This document shows, piece after piece, positions 17,516 through 25,856 of a DNA stretch of 64,000 bases (position 1 is the stretch's first letter; every line of letters begins with the position of its first letter). This stretch comes from Rhodospirillales bacterium. GTDB lineage: Bacteria; Pseudomonadota; Alphaproteobacteria; Rhodospirillales; Shumkoniaceae. The notes under the pieces were generated by a model, which had not been told where the DNA came from, made no database searches, and saw nothing but the letters and a program-made list of their open reading frames with translations. A program made the position numbers and the translations under genes. The stretch covers positions 62,001-126,000 of the forward strand of contig JACZKS010000090.1 of the NCBI GenBank assembly GCA_014859895.1, written 5' to 3'.

Positions 17516-18869
17516 CGGCTCCCCGTAACGGCCGGAGGAAGTTGCCGTACCCCGGCTCCGACAGCACGGCCTTGCCGTCCCACACCTTGCGGCCGCGCAG
17601 ATAAGTTGCGGCAACGCGGCAGGTGAACTCCTTGCCGTCGAACGGGCTCCAGTCGACGATGGTCACCGTGTTCCTGGCGTCGAACTTGAAGCGTCCGGGC
17701 TCGACGATGGCGAAGTCGGCGTCCGATCCTTCGCGGAGCACGCCCTTCTTCGGATAGAGCAGGAAGTACTTGGCCGGGCCCTCGGAGATCAGCTTGGCCA
17801 CCGTGGTGATCGGCAATCCGTGCTGTTCGCAGCCGGTGAAGAGGGCCGGGATCAGGGTTTCCAGGCCGGGGGCGCCGGAAGCGTTCTTGAAGATGTTGGG
17901 ATTGCTCTTCACCTCGACCGGCCACGGCGAATGGTCGGTTGATACAAAGTCGATATGGCCGGCCGCCACATGGCCCCACATGGCTTCGACCATATGGCGG
18001 GGCCGGATCGGCGGGTTGATCTTGCCGAAGGCCCCGACCCGGATCATGTCGTCTTCGTCCAGCGTCAGGTAGTGGACGCAGACTTCCACGGTCGCCTTCA
18101 CGCCCTGGCGCTTGTAGGACTCGGTGATCTCGATGCCGCGCGGGATCGAGCAGTGCACCACGTGCACCCGGCTGTTGGCGGCGGCGCCCAGTTCATAGAT
18201 TTCCGCCATGGCCAGGGCTTCGGCGATGGGTGGGCGGCTCATGCCGTGGGCCTCGGGGCCGATCTTGCCTTCCGCCTGCAGCTTCTGGATCAGGAAATCG
18301 ACCATTTCCTGGTTCTCGTTGTGCACACCGCCGCCGATACCGGTCGGCGCCAGCGCCTCGAAGGCGGCCAGCATGTCGATCGGCTTGATGCGCGGGAAGC
18401 GCACCGGATGGCTCTCATACGTGGAAAACTTGAATGCGCAGGCGCCGGCCTCGACCAGCCCCGGAATGGCGGCGACGCCGTTCTCCTTGCGAATGGTGGC
18501 GTACAGGCCGACGTCGACCATCGCCTCCTTGTCGACGACGGCGACCTTGGCGCGGAAAGACTCGGCATCGACGATGGGCCCGGCGTCGTCGTAGGGCATG
18601 TCGATGATCGTCGTGACACCGCCGGCAGCAGCGGAGCGGGTCGAGCGCAGGATACCTTCCGGGGGCTTCTGGCTGCCGGCATGCACCTGCCCGTCGATGG
18701 CGCCCGGCAATACGAACTTGCCGGAAGCGTCGACGGTTTCCTTGGCCTGCGGCGGCGTACCGGTCCCGATCTTTGCGATGCGGCCGTCGGTGATGGCCAA
18801 ATAGCCGTCATCGATGACGCGATCCGGAAGAACAAGCTTTCCCTTAACGACCAAATCGAAACCGGCCAT
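17505..18869 (-). CDS. Cyclic amidohydrolase (dihydroorotase/allantoinase/hydantoinase-like) with altered HxH
   Basis: 454-residue amidohydrolase-superfamily enzyme expected to open a cyclic amide such as a hydantoin, dihydropyrimidine or ureide ring. Most metal-site residues are visible: carboxylated lysine K147 (FKFS), H183 (GGVHNE), H239 (VVHCS) and D312 (STDHSP). In the first strand the usual HxH is Q61-V-H63, so one ligand of the alpha metal is missing. The enzyme may be mononuclear, or this may be a distinct conserved subfamily. A GAGGG ribosome site precedes the ATG. It is co-transcribed with carbamoylase copy 2, and a LysR gene lies just upstream in the same direction. Substrate not known. 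Confidence 0.85.
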   Translation of the reverse strand: MAGFDLVVKGKLVLPDRVIDDGYLAITDGRIAKIGTGTPPQAKETVDASGKFVLPGAIDGQVHAGSQKPPEGILRSTRSAAAGGVTTIIDMPYDDAGPIVDAESFRAKVAVVDKEAMVDVGLYATIRKENGVAAIPGLVEAGACAFKFSTYESHPVRFPRIKPIDMLAAFEALAPTGIGGGVHNENQEMVDFLIQKLQAEGKIGPEAHGMSRPPIAEALAMAEIYELGAAANSRVHVVHCSIPRGIEITESYKRQGVKATVEVCVHYLTLDEDDMIRVGAFGKINPPIRPRHMVEAMWGHVAAGHIDFVSTDHSPWPVEVKSNPNIFKNASGAPGLETLIPALFTGCEQHGLPITTVAKLISEGPAKYFLLYPKKGVLREGSDADFAIVEPGRFKFDARNTVTIVDWSPFDGKEFTCRVAATYLRGRKVWDGKAVLSEPGYGNFLRPLRGADAA

Positions 18870-19036
18870 CTTCTATCCCTCGCCTTTCCTTGCGATTGCC
18901 AACCGAAACGCGCCGCGATGCAGGTCCAGCCAACGTGATTCCAGGCGCGAACTGCGGTACAGGACCCACGAAATGGTAGCCGGTCGCCAGCGCATATTCC
19001 TATATAAATTTGCCAGCCACCAATAATCTTAGATTA

Positions 19037-19978
19037 TTATCCCAGGACGGCCGCCGCTTCCTTAATTGGCTGGGACTTGCCCCGAGCCAGGGTGGAGAGA
19101 TCGAGAAAGGCGTTCTCTATCTCATGGATCAGAGCCTTGGCCAGGTTGGGAAGCGGCCGCAGGCGTGAAAACAGCACATAGACGGTCAACGGAATGGTCG
19201 GCACGAAGGGACGGATGACCACCCGCTCGTTGGCATGCGAGCGCGCATAGTACTCGTCTATCAGGGCGACACCGAGGCCGGTTTCGACCAGCGAATAGGC
19301 CATGTTGCTGTAACGGGTCTCGACCACCCAGGAGAAGTCCTCGCCGGCAGTGGTGAAGGCGTTGGCGATAATGTTGCCGAGCGGCGTGCCGCGTTCCATG
19401 GTGATGAAGGGATGCCTGCGGAGGTCCGCGGCGCGCACGGTTTCGCAGGCGGTCAACGGATGGTCGGCCGGCATGACGCAGACCATGCACCCCAAATGCA
19501 TCGGCTTGGCTTCGACCGACGGGTAGCCGGAAAACGCCAGTGTCATGCCGAAGTCGGCGAGGTTGTGATCGACCCGGTTGATCACCCCTTCCATTCGCTC
19601 CAGGTCCAGCGAAATGCTGACGTTGGGGCGGTCCGCCAGGAACGAGCGCATGGCGTTGAGAAGGACCGACTGGGCGAGGCTCGGCACTGACACGATCCTG
19701 ATCGAGCCGACCCGGGATTCGCGGAGATCCTGAACCTTCTGGGTAACCGAACGGAACATGACGAAGATCGACTCGACGTCATGGTTGAGGATGCCCGCTT
19801 CCTCCGTCGGCCATAAGCGTCCCTTGTAGCGGTTGAACAGTTTGATGCCCGACTGCGCCTCCATGTGCCGGATCATATTGCTGACGGCAGGCTGCGAAAT
19901 GCCGAGGATATGGGCGGCTCCGCTGGTCGTGCCGGTCTGCATGACGGCGCGGAAGATTTCGAGTTGGCGCAAATTCAT
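19037..19978 (-). CDS. LysR-family transcriptional regulator (second)
   Basis: 313-residue LysR regulator with N-terminal helix-turn-helix (SGAAHILGISQPAVSNMIR region, about 18-37) and a two-lobed effector domain. It is transcribed away from the DctPQM operon at 20446 and precedes the amidohydrolase gene by 167 bases on its own strand. It may therefore govern both. A CTATA-N9-TATAG dyad lies immediately upstream of its start codon. A palindrome AATAATC-TTA-GATTATT (19022-19038) covers its stop codon. Confidence 0.92.
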   Translation of the reverse strand: MNLRQLEIFRAVMQTGTTSGAAHILGISQPAVSNMIRHMEAQSGIKLFNRYKGRLWPTEEAGILNHDVESIFVMFRSVTQKVQDLRESRVGSIRIVSVPSLAQSVLLNAMRSFLADRPNVSISLDLERMEGVINRVDHNLADFGMTLAFSGYPSVEAKPMHLGCMVCVMPADHPLTACETVRAADLRRHPFITMERGTPLGNIIANAFTTAGEDFSWVVETRYSNMAYSLVETGLGVALIDEYYARSHANERVVIRPFVPTIPLTVYVLFSRLRPLPNLAKALIHEIENAFLDLSTLARGKSQPIKEAAAVLG

Positions 19979-20445
19979 GCACTCACTCTATATGTTTTGA
20001 TTATAGCCCTCCACCCCCCATTTTATAAGACAGGGTTCGGCTGGACCTTTTATGATGGCCCCAGCAACGCCGCATGATGTGCACGCGTCCCAAGCGATCC
20101 GGGGGGAGGACCGGGTTTCAGGGGAATGGAAGGGTGTGCGTCACAAGAACCGGAGCGTCCGCATGGAGGCGACAACACCCGCTGGCAGTCCACTCGCGAC
20201 GATGGACCGGCTGGTTTCGTCGGACGATCGCGCCAGCGATCCCGATCGTCGCCCCGCCGTTCATGCCATCCATGTTTTGTGCGACCCCGCCCTTGCTGCG
20301 GTGCGTCTTGCGGTCGTCGCCATCGGTCGGCGGCGACACGAGGATACCTTGTCCGCCAACCTGTCCGGCCCACCAAGATGCGGCGGCGGTTCGGGCGGCG
20401 ATTCGATGTTTTCGGGGAAGGAACAACCAAGCGGAGGTAAGATCC
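19979..20445 (+). other. 467-base gap: regulatory and leader DNA, no convincing gene
   Basis: Divergent control region between the LysR gene and the DctP gene. The left 60 bases are AT-rich and hold the LysR-type dyad. The rest is GC-rich. Frames of 100-135 codons run through it but are arginine-rich, lack good ribosome sites before their starts, and resemble nothing I know. An unusually long 5' leader for the transporter mRNA is possible. Confidence 0.6.
19988..20006. promoter_or_regulatory. LysR-type dyad CTATA-N9-TATAG
   Basis: Perfect 5-bp arms separated by nine bases, 10 bases upstream of the LysR start codon. It fits the T-N11-A rule for LysR boxes. It is placed to control the LysR gene itself and, at a distance, the divergent transporter operon. 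Confidence 0.5.
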
Positions 20446-21519
20446 ATGCCTAACTTTAAGACCTGCATGAAACTCTCACGCCGGACCATGGTCCTGGCAA
20501 CGGGCGCTGCGGCCCTGTTTGCCTGGAACGTGGGCGGCGCCGGTGCCGCGGACATCACGCTCAAGTATTCCGACCACGATCCGCTCGGCGGCATGAGGAC
20601 CAACTTCGTCAAGAACGTGTGGCTGGCCGAAATCGAGAAGCAGAGCGGCGGCAAGGTGAAGATCCAGGACTTCTGGGGCGGCGCCTTGATGAGCTCCAAA
20701 GAGGCCATGAAAGGCGTCGGCGGTGGCGTCTCCGACATGGGCTTCATTTTCCCCGGGCACTATCCGGGGGAACTGCCGGGCCATTCGATCTTCAATCTGT
20801 TCCCGCGCGGTCCGAACAAGTTCGCCGACATGAGCTGGCTCTATCGCAAGGCCTACGAGGAAGTTCCGGAAATCAAGGCGGAACTGGCCAAGGTCGGCGT
20901 CATGCCGGTGATGATCACGGCGGGCCTGCCGGGGGCCTTCGTCGCCACCAAGCCGATCAAGACCTTGGCCGACATCAAGGGCGACAAATGGCGGGCCGGC
21001 GGCAAGTGGCAGCTGCGCTTTCTTGAGAACGCCGGAGCCGTCCCAGTGTCGGTGCCGTGGGATGACGTTTACATGGCGCTGCAGACCGGCACCATCGTCG
21101 GCTGTTTCACCAACTATGACGGCCTCCACCTGATGAAGTTCGACGAGGTGGGCAAGAACGTCATGATCTCCAAGCAGCTGTGGTACGCCACGCCGTTCGT
21201 CCACCTGATGAACATCAAAAAGTTCGAAAGCCTGCCCCAGGATGTGCAGCAAGCCATCCTGAAAGCTTCCGAGATCGCTGAACAGAAGTTCGCCGACGTC
21301 TATGATGCCGCCTTCGACGACATCAAGGCCAAGCAGACGGCAGCCGGCTACAAGGTGACCGAAATGTCGGCGGATGACGTCGTCCGTTGGGAGAACGCCG
21401 AAAAGCTGGCGAAGCTGCAGGCCGATTGGGTCGCCGAGTCGGAAAAGGCCGGGATGAAGACCGCCAGCCAAGTCATGGAGAAGGTTCGCGCCCTGCATCA
21501 ACAGGCGATGAACCGCTAA
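20446..21519 (+). CDS. TRAP transporter substrate-binding protein, DctP type
   Basis: Periplasmic binding protein for a second DctPQM system. 357 residues, with a signal peptide of about 34 residues (LSRRTMVLATGAAALF, cut near AGA-AD). A twin-arginine pair is present, but the site looks more like Sec. The conserved DctP arginine lies in KGDKWRAGG, a less usual form of the carboxylate-binding region. The ATG at 20446 follows GGAGG at good spacing. The permease genes follow at 21595 and 22162. Cargo is presumably the compound processed by the neighbouring amidohydrolase, carbamoylases, SDR and racemase. Confidence 0.92.
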   Translation: MPNFKTCMKLSRRTMVLATGAAALFAWNVGGAGAADITLKYSDHDPLGGMRTNFVKNVWLAEIEKQSGGKVKIQDFWGGALMSSKEAMKGVGGGVSDMGFIFPGHYPGELPGHSIFNLFPRGPNKFADMSWLYRKAYEEVPEIKAELAKVGVMPVMITAGLPGAFVATKPIKTLADIKGDKWRAGGKWQLRFLENAGAVPVSVPWDDVYMALQTGTIVGCFTNYDGLHLMKFDEVGKNVMISKQLWYATPFVHLMNIKKFESLPQDVQQAILKASEIAEQKFADVYDAAFDDIKAKQTAAGYKVTEMSADDVVRWENAEKLAKLQADWVAESEKAGMKTASQVMEKVRALHQQAMNR

Positions 21520-21540
21520 ACGCAACGATAGAGACAGCCA

Positions 21541-21575
21541 TCCCCTGCCGCGGGCGAATCATCCGCGGCAGGGGA
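21541..21575 (+). other. Intercistronic hairpin between binding protein and permease genes
   Basis: A 13-bp perfect GC-rich stem (21541-21553 with 21563-21575) with a nine-base loop lies in the 75-base gap between dctP- and dctQ-like genes. There is no T tract. Such hairpins commonly stabilise the upstream mRNA segment so the binding protein is made in excess over the permease. Confidence 0.6.
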
Positions 21576-21594
21576 ATGGCATCGGATAGCAGGC

Positions 21595-22110
21595 ATGACG
21601 AAATTTGTTCATTGGGCAAACCGCCACTTGGCCGGCTTCACCGGCTGGCTGATGGTGGTGATGATGCTGCTGCTGATCGCCGACGTCATTGCCCGTGGCG
21701 CGGGAGCGCCCCTTCAGGGCATGGCCGAACTGTCGGTCTTCGTGATGATGATCGTCGTCTACCTTGGCTTCGCGCGCTGCGAAGAGAAGGGAGAGCATGT
21801 ATCCCTGGAATTCGCCCTGAACGTGATGCCGCTTCGGGCGCGGCTTCTCATGCTGGCCATCAGTCAGTTGATCGCGGTCGTCACCATCTGCCTGCTGTTC
21901 TATGGCGTCGTCACCGATGCTTGGTCATCCTTCCTGACCAACAGCGCCATCGAGGGCACCATCGAGATTCCCCTGTGGCCGACGAAGTTCGTGATGGTCG
22001 TCGGCATGGTTTTCTTCGTGCTCCAGGGAATTGTCAATTTGGGCAATGCGATCCGTCGGTTCCGGCAAAAGGATGACGCGCCGCAGGCCCATGGCGCCGA
22101 TTTCATGTAA
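21595..22110 (+). CDS. TRAP transporter small permease, DctQ type
   Basis: 171 residues with four membrane helices and the short charged EEKGEHVSLE loop typical of DctQ between helices 2 and 3. It works with the large permease at 22162 and the binding protein at 20446. Its translation start lies just downstream of the strong intercistronic hairpin, which fits lower expression than the binding protein. Confidence 0.92.
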   Translation: MTKFVHWANRHLAGFTGWLMVVMMLLLIADVIARGAGAPLQGMAELSVFVMMIVVYLGFARCEEKGEHVSLEFALNVMPLRARLLMLAISQLIAVVTICLLFYGVVTDAWSSFLTNSAIEGTIEIPLWPTKFVMVVGMVFFVLQGIVNLGNAIRRFRQKDDAPQAHGADFM

Positions 22111-22161
22111 GCGCATGCCCGCATTTTCCCTTAACGACATTTTTTGCCGAGATATTAAAAG

Positions 22162-23490
22162 ATGGATTTTCTGACGGGCGGTATTCTGTGCATCGGCTTG
22201 CTGTTGATCCTGATGGCGATCGGGGTGCAGATCGGCCTGACCTTCCTGTTGGGCGGCTTTATCGTCAGCGTCATCCTGCTGGGCTTTGACAGTTCTATGA
22301 CGCTGCTGGGCCAAGCGTCCTATCATTCGATCGCCTCGCCGACCTGGGCCTCCATTCCGCTTTTCATCCTGATGGGCGCTTTCGCCTCCAACGGCGGCCT
22401 CGCCCGCTGCGCATACGATGGCGTCTACGCGCTGAGCCGGCGCCTGCCCGGCTCGCTGCTGATTGCCACCAGCCTTAGTTGCGGGGTGTTCGGCGCCGTT
22501 TCCGGCTCGTCCATCGCCACCACCGCCATCTTCGGGAAGATGGCGCTGCCCGAAATGAACCGGCTCGGCTACGACAAGCGGCTGTCTTCGGGCTGCATCG
22601 CCTCGGCCGGCACTTTCGCGTCAATGATCCCGCCCAGCATGATGATGATCATCTATGCGCTGTTCACCCAGCAGTCGATCGGCAAGCTGTTCGCCGCCGG
22701 CGTCGTTCCCGGAATCATAACCGCCGGTGCCTACGCCATCCTCATCGTCGTCATGGTCAAGCGCAAGCCACACCTGGCGCCCAACCGCAAGGTCGAAGAC
22801 GAGGGGGCCATTCCGATCAGCCGTACGCGCGAAGCCCTGCGGCTTTGGCCGGTGCTCGTCATCGCCACTCTGGTGCTGGGGGGCATGTATTCCGGCTGGT
22901 TCACGCCGACCGAGGCGGCGGCCGTTGGTGCTGTCTGCACCCTGGGGTACGGTTGGCTGTCCCGGAACTTCACCAATTTGGGCCAAGTCACCGGTTCCAT
23001 GCGGGAATCGGCTTCCGTCACCGCCATGCTGTTTCTGATCAACATCGGCGCGCTCTTCTACAGCCGGGTGCTGGCGGTCACGCGCCTGCCCACCGAATTG
23101 ACGATGATGTTGCAGACGCTGGATGTCCCGCCCCTCGTCATCCTGCTGGGCGTGCTGGCCATCATGTTCTTCCTGGGCATGATCATGGTGCCCGTCGGCA
23201 TCTATGCGCTGACGCTGCCGATCGTCTTCCCGCTGCTGGTCAGCCTCGGCTATGACCCCATCTGGTTCGGCGTCCTGGCGCTGAAGATGACCGAGATCGG
23301 TTCCATTACCCCGCCGGTGGGATTGAACGTGTTTGCCATGAAGGGGGTCATACCACCCGAGATGAAGATATCGGTGGAAGACATTTACAGGGGCTGCATG
23401 CCGTTCATCCTCGTCGAAGTGTGCGTGCTGGTCATCCTGATCGCCTTTCCCCAGATTTCGCTATGGTTGCCGAATCTGCTGTTGGGTTAG
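22162..23490 (+). CDS. TRAP transporter large permease, DctM type
   Basis: 442 residues, about 12 membrane segments. DctM signatures seen: GAVSGSSIATTAIFGKMALPEM, ASAGTFASMIPPS and a C-terminal TPPVGLNVFAMKGV stretch. This completes the P-Q-M system. The ribosome site is weak (AAAAG before the ATG), as is common for large permeases. The SDR gene follows after 80 bases on the same strand. Confidence 0.94.
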   Translation: MDFLTGGILCIGLLLILMAIGVQIGLTFLLGGFIVSVILLGFDSSMTLLGQASYHSIASPTWASIPLFILMGAFASNGGLARCAYDGVYALSRRLPGSLLIATSLSCGVFGAVSGSSIATTAIFGKMALPEMNRLGYDKRLSSGCIASAGTFASMIPPSMMMIIYALFTQQSIGKLFAAGVVPGIITAGAYAILIVVMVKRKPHLAPNRKVEDEGAIPISRTREALRLWPVLVIATLVLGGMYSGWFTPTEAAAVGAVCTLGYGWLSRNFTNLGQVTGSMRESASVTAMLFLINIGALFYSRVLAVTRLPTELTMMLQTLDVPPLVILLGVLAIMFFLGMIMVPVGIYALTLPIVFPLLVSLGYDPIWFGVLALKMTEIGSITPPVGLNVFAMKGVIPPEMKISVEDIYRGCMPFILVEVCVLVILIAFPQISLWLPNLLLG

Positions 23491-23570
23491 TTGGTGACAT
23501 TCCGGCAATCCTGCCTTACCAACCGGCGCCCGACGGGGTGGGCCGGGCCGAGAACTGACGGAAGAACCTC

Positions 23571-24359
23571 ATGAATATTGGACTGGCTGGAAAGCGTGCG
23601 GTGGTGACGGCATCGAGCCGCGGGCTCGGGCTCGGTATAGCCGAGGCGCTTGCCCGCGAGGGAGCGCACGTCCTCCTCAGCGGGCGCACCGAGGAGCGTC
23701 TTGCGAAGGCGACCGCGGAGATCAACGCGCGGGGACAGGGACAGGCGGATTATTTCGTTGCCGATCTTGCGCATGCGGAAGCTGCCGAGGCGATCCACCA
23801 TGCCACTCTGAAAGCCATGGGGGGTACCGACATCCTTGTCAACAACACCGGCGGGCCGCCGCTGGCAGCGATGGCGGAGACTCCCCTGGAGGTTCTGCGC
23901 GGCCAATTCGACGCCATGGTCATGCGGGTCATAGAGCTGAGCTGCCTGTGCCTGCCCGGCATGCGCCAGGCGGGATGGGGGCGGATCCTGACCGTCGCTT
24001 CCTCGGGCGTCGTGCAGCCGATTCCGAACCTGGGGCTGTCCAACACTCTGCGCTCCGCCCTCGTCGGGTGGAGCAAGACCCTGGCGGGCGAGGTCGGCCG
24101 TGACGGCGTGACGGTCAACGTCCTGCTGCCGGGCCGCATCCACACCGAACGCCTCGACGAACTCGACGGGGCGGCGGCCAGTCGCCAGGGCAAGACGGTG
24201 GCCGAAATCGCCGCCGCTTCGCACGCGGTCATCCCGCTCGGCCGTTACGGAACGGTCGAGGAGTTCGCCGCCGTTGCCGCCTTCCTGGTCAGCGGGCCGG
24301 CGAGCTACGTGACGGGAAGCATGATCCGCTGCGACGGCGGCATGATCCGCTCGGTATGA
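23571..24359 (+). CDS. SDR-family protein lacking the YxxxK catalytic pair
   Basis: 262-residue short-chain dehydrogenase/reductase-fold protein. The cofactor part is normal (TASSRGLG at 13-20, NNTG at 91-94), and the catalytic-serine region is present (S144/S145). Where Tyr-x3-Lys is expected it reads S157-NTL-R161. I recall a related SDR subgroup with a similar ...LSNxLR sequence, so this is probably a conserved variant rather than damage. Either a different proton donor is used or the protein does not reduce ketones. It lies between the TRAP operon and a racemase, which points to a pathway role. Confidence 0.85.
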   Translation: MNIGLAGKRAVVTASSRGLGLGIAEALAREGAHVLLSGRTEERLAKATAEINARGQGQADYFVADLAHAEAAEAIHHATLKAMGGTDILVNNTGGPPLAAMAETPLEVLRGQFDAMVMRVIELSCLCLPGMRQAGWGRILTVASSGVVQPIPNLGLSNTLRSALVGWSKTLAGEVGRDGVTVNVLLPGRIHTERLDELDGAAASRQGKTVAEIAAASHAVIPLGRYGTVEEFAAVAAFLVSGPASYVTGSMIRCDGGMIRSV

Positions 24360-24393
24360 GCGGCCGCGACAAAGGAACTGAGGAGTAACGAGC

Positions 24394-25068
24394 ATGAAGA
24401 ACGAGCGGGGCCGGGTTCTCGTCGTGAACCCCAATTCGAACCGGGCGGTGACCGAGCTGTTCTCGGCCGAACTGGAGCCCCTGCGCTTTGCCGACGGTCC
24501 GGAGATCGTCTGTGAAACGCTGGCCGAGGGGCCGCTGGGGATCGAATCGGAACTGCACGTGGCGATGGTCGCCGTCCCGTTGCGCAAGCTGATCCTCGAA
24601 CGCAACGACGCCGACGCCTTCGTTATCGCCTGTTATTCCGATCCGGGGCTTTACGTCTGCCGCGAGGCGACGCCGAAACCCGTTTTCGGCATCCAATCCT
24701 GTGGCATCTCTTTGGCGCTGAGTTTGGGGGAGCGCTACGGCGTGCTGGCGCTGAAGACGGCGTCGATCAAGCGGCATCTCCGCTATCTACGCCAACTCGG
24801 CCTCGTCGACCGGCTGGCCGGTGAACGGCCACTCGATCTGTCAGTGGCAGAGAGCGCCGAGGGCGAACACACCTTCGGCCGTCTGGTGGAAGTGGGGACG
24901 GCGCTCCGCGATAAGGATGGCGCCGACGTTCTGCTGCTCGGCTGCGCGGGACTGTCGCGTCACCGCCGCCCCTTGGAAGAGGAACTGGGAATTCCCGTCG
25001 TCGATCCCGTGCAGGCGGCGGTGGCGATGGCGGTGTCGACCGTACGTTTCCGTCGCACCACGCGCTGA
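24394..25068 (+). CDS. Asp/Glu/hydantoin racemase family protein
   Basis: 224-residue member of the hydantoin racemase group. Seen: the N-terminal NPNSN motif (12-16), C80 in IACYSDPG and C184 in LLGCAGLS, the two-cysteine acid-base pair. Relatives racemise 5-substituted hydantoins or allantoin so that a stereospecific hydantoinase can act. This fits the cyclic amidohydrolase and carbamoylases 6-8 kb away. A GAGGAG ribosome site precedes the ATG. The 3' end overlaps the opposite-strand methyltransferase frame by 109 bases. Confidence 0.88.
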   Translation: MKNERGRVLVVNPNSNRAVTELFSAELEPLRFADGPEIVCETLAEGPLGIESELHVAMVAVPLRKLILERNDADAFVIACYSDPGLYVCREATPKPVFGIQSCGISLALSLGERYGVLALKTASIKRHLRYLRQLGLVDRLAGERPLDLSVAESAEGEHTFGRLVEVGTALRDKDGADVLLLGCAGLSRHRRPLEEELGIPVVDPVQAAVAMAVSTVRFRRTTR

Positions 25069-25697
25069 CCGGCTGCGCCGTCCGTTACCGGACGGCGTTC
25101 GAAGGCAATCACCCGGGCGGGGGGCAGATTGCCCCAGACGATCTCGTTGGCACGCACCGCAAAGCCGTGCGTGGCCAGCCGGCCGCAGTCGCGCAAATCG
25201 TAGGTGTACTGGACCGCCACTCCATTCGTCGCCAGCAGATGGCGCCACTGGCCGACGATGGCCGTCACGTCGTCGGCCGGCAGGCTGCGTAGCGGCAGGC
25301 TGGAAACGATGGCGTCGATCGGGCCGGCGTGTTCCAGCAGATCGGCCAGTTCGGCGGCGCTGCCAAGGATCACCGCAAGGTCCGGAAAGCGGGCCCGCAA
25401 ATGGCGCACGAAGGCTGGCGAGCGTTCGATCACCGCCAGCCGCTCGGGGGCAATTCCCCGGTCGAGCAGGGCTTGTGTCACCACCCCGGTACCGGCCCCC
25501 AGTTCGACGACCAGCCCTTCTCCGTCTGTCGAAACGTGGGAGGCCATGCGCTGCGCCAGACGGGCGGAACTCGGGCAGACGGCTCCCACCGATGCCGGCC
25601 CGCGGAAAAGCTCGCGTGCGAATAACCAGGGCTTGACGCGCCGCCGGATGGCGATGCTGACGCGGCGGGTCGATGTGCGGACGAGGGCTTCGATCAC
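24960..25697 (-). CDS. PmtA-like SAM-dependent methyltransferase
   Basis: Class I methyltransferase resembling phospholipid N-methyltransferases, which convert phosphatidylethanolamine toward phosphatidylcholine at the membrane. 245 residues. Seen: a PASVGAVCPSSARLA segment (34-48) typical of PmtA relatives, and SAM motif I ELGAGTG (65-71). A GTG start at 25697 is used because AGGAG lies seven bases upstream; an ATG 35 codons earlier lacks support. The conserved part ends near VIAFERRP. About 36 extra serine/arginine-rich residues then run antisense over the racemase gene and probably have no role. Family also includes rRNA-adenine-methylase-like proteins, so the substrate is uncertain. Confidence 0.75.
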   Translation of the reverse strand: MIEALVRTSTRRVSIAIRRRVKPWLFARELFRGPASVGAVCPSSARLAQRMASHVSTDGEGLVVELGAGTGVVTQALLDRGIAPERLAVIERSPAFVRHLRARFPDLAVILGSAAELADLLEHAGPIDAIVSSLPLRSLPADDVTAIVGQWRHLLATNGVAVQYTYDLRDCGRLATHGFAVRANEIVWGNLPPARVIAFERRPVTDGAAGQRVVRRKRTVDTAIATAACTGSTTGIPSSSSKGRR

Positions 25698-25856
25698 GGT
25701 GACGCTCCTGCAAAATGGGCTTGAAGGTCCGGCACCCGATCGGTTCGTCCACGGGTCCTGATACTTGGTTGCAATGGTCGGGGAGTGTTCCCGCCATGTC
25801 AAGGTGAAGTCGCCGATGCTGTCGGCGGAGGGGTCCCATCTATAAGGCGATGATGG

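Noticed and set aside
18870..19036. Small gene between amidohydrolase and LysR genes
   Set aside because: No frame with a ribosome site; best read as promoter DNA, with AT-rich TATATAAA-like sequence that may bind the LysR protein.
19022..19038. Palindrome AATAATC-TTA-GATTATT at the LysR stop codon
   Set aside because: Short, AT-only arms and no T tract; could be a weak terminator or a binding site but evidence is too thin to annotate.
20052..20453. Open frame of 133 codons in the DctP leader region
   Set aside because: No ribosome site, arginine- and proline-rich composition, overlaps the true DctP start and matches nothing known.
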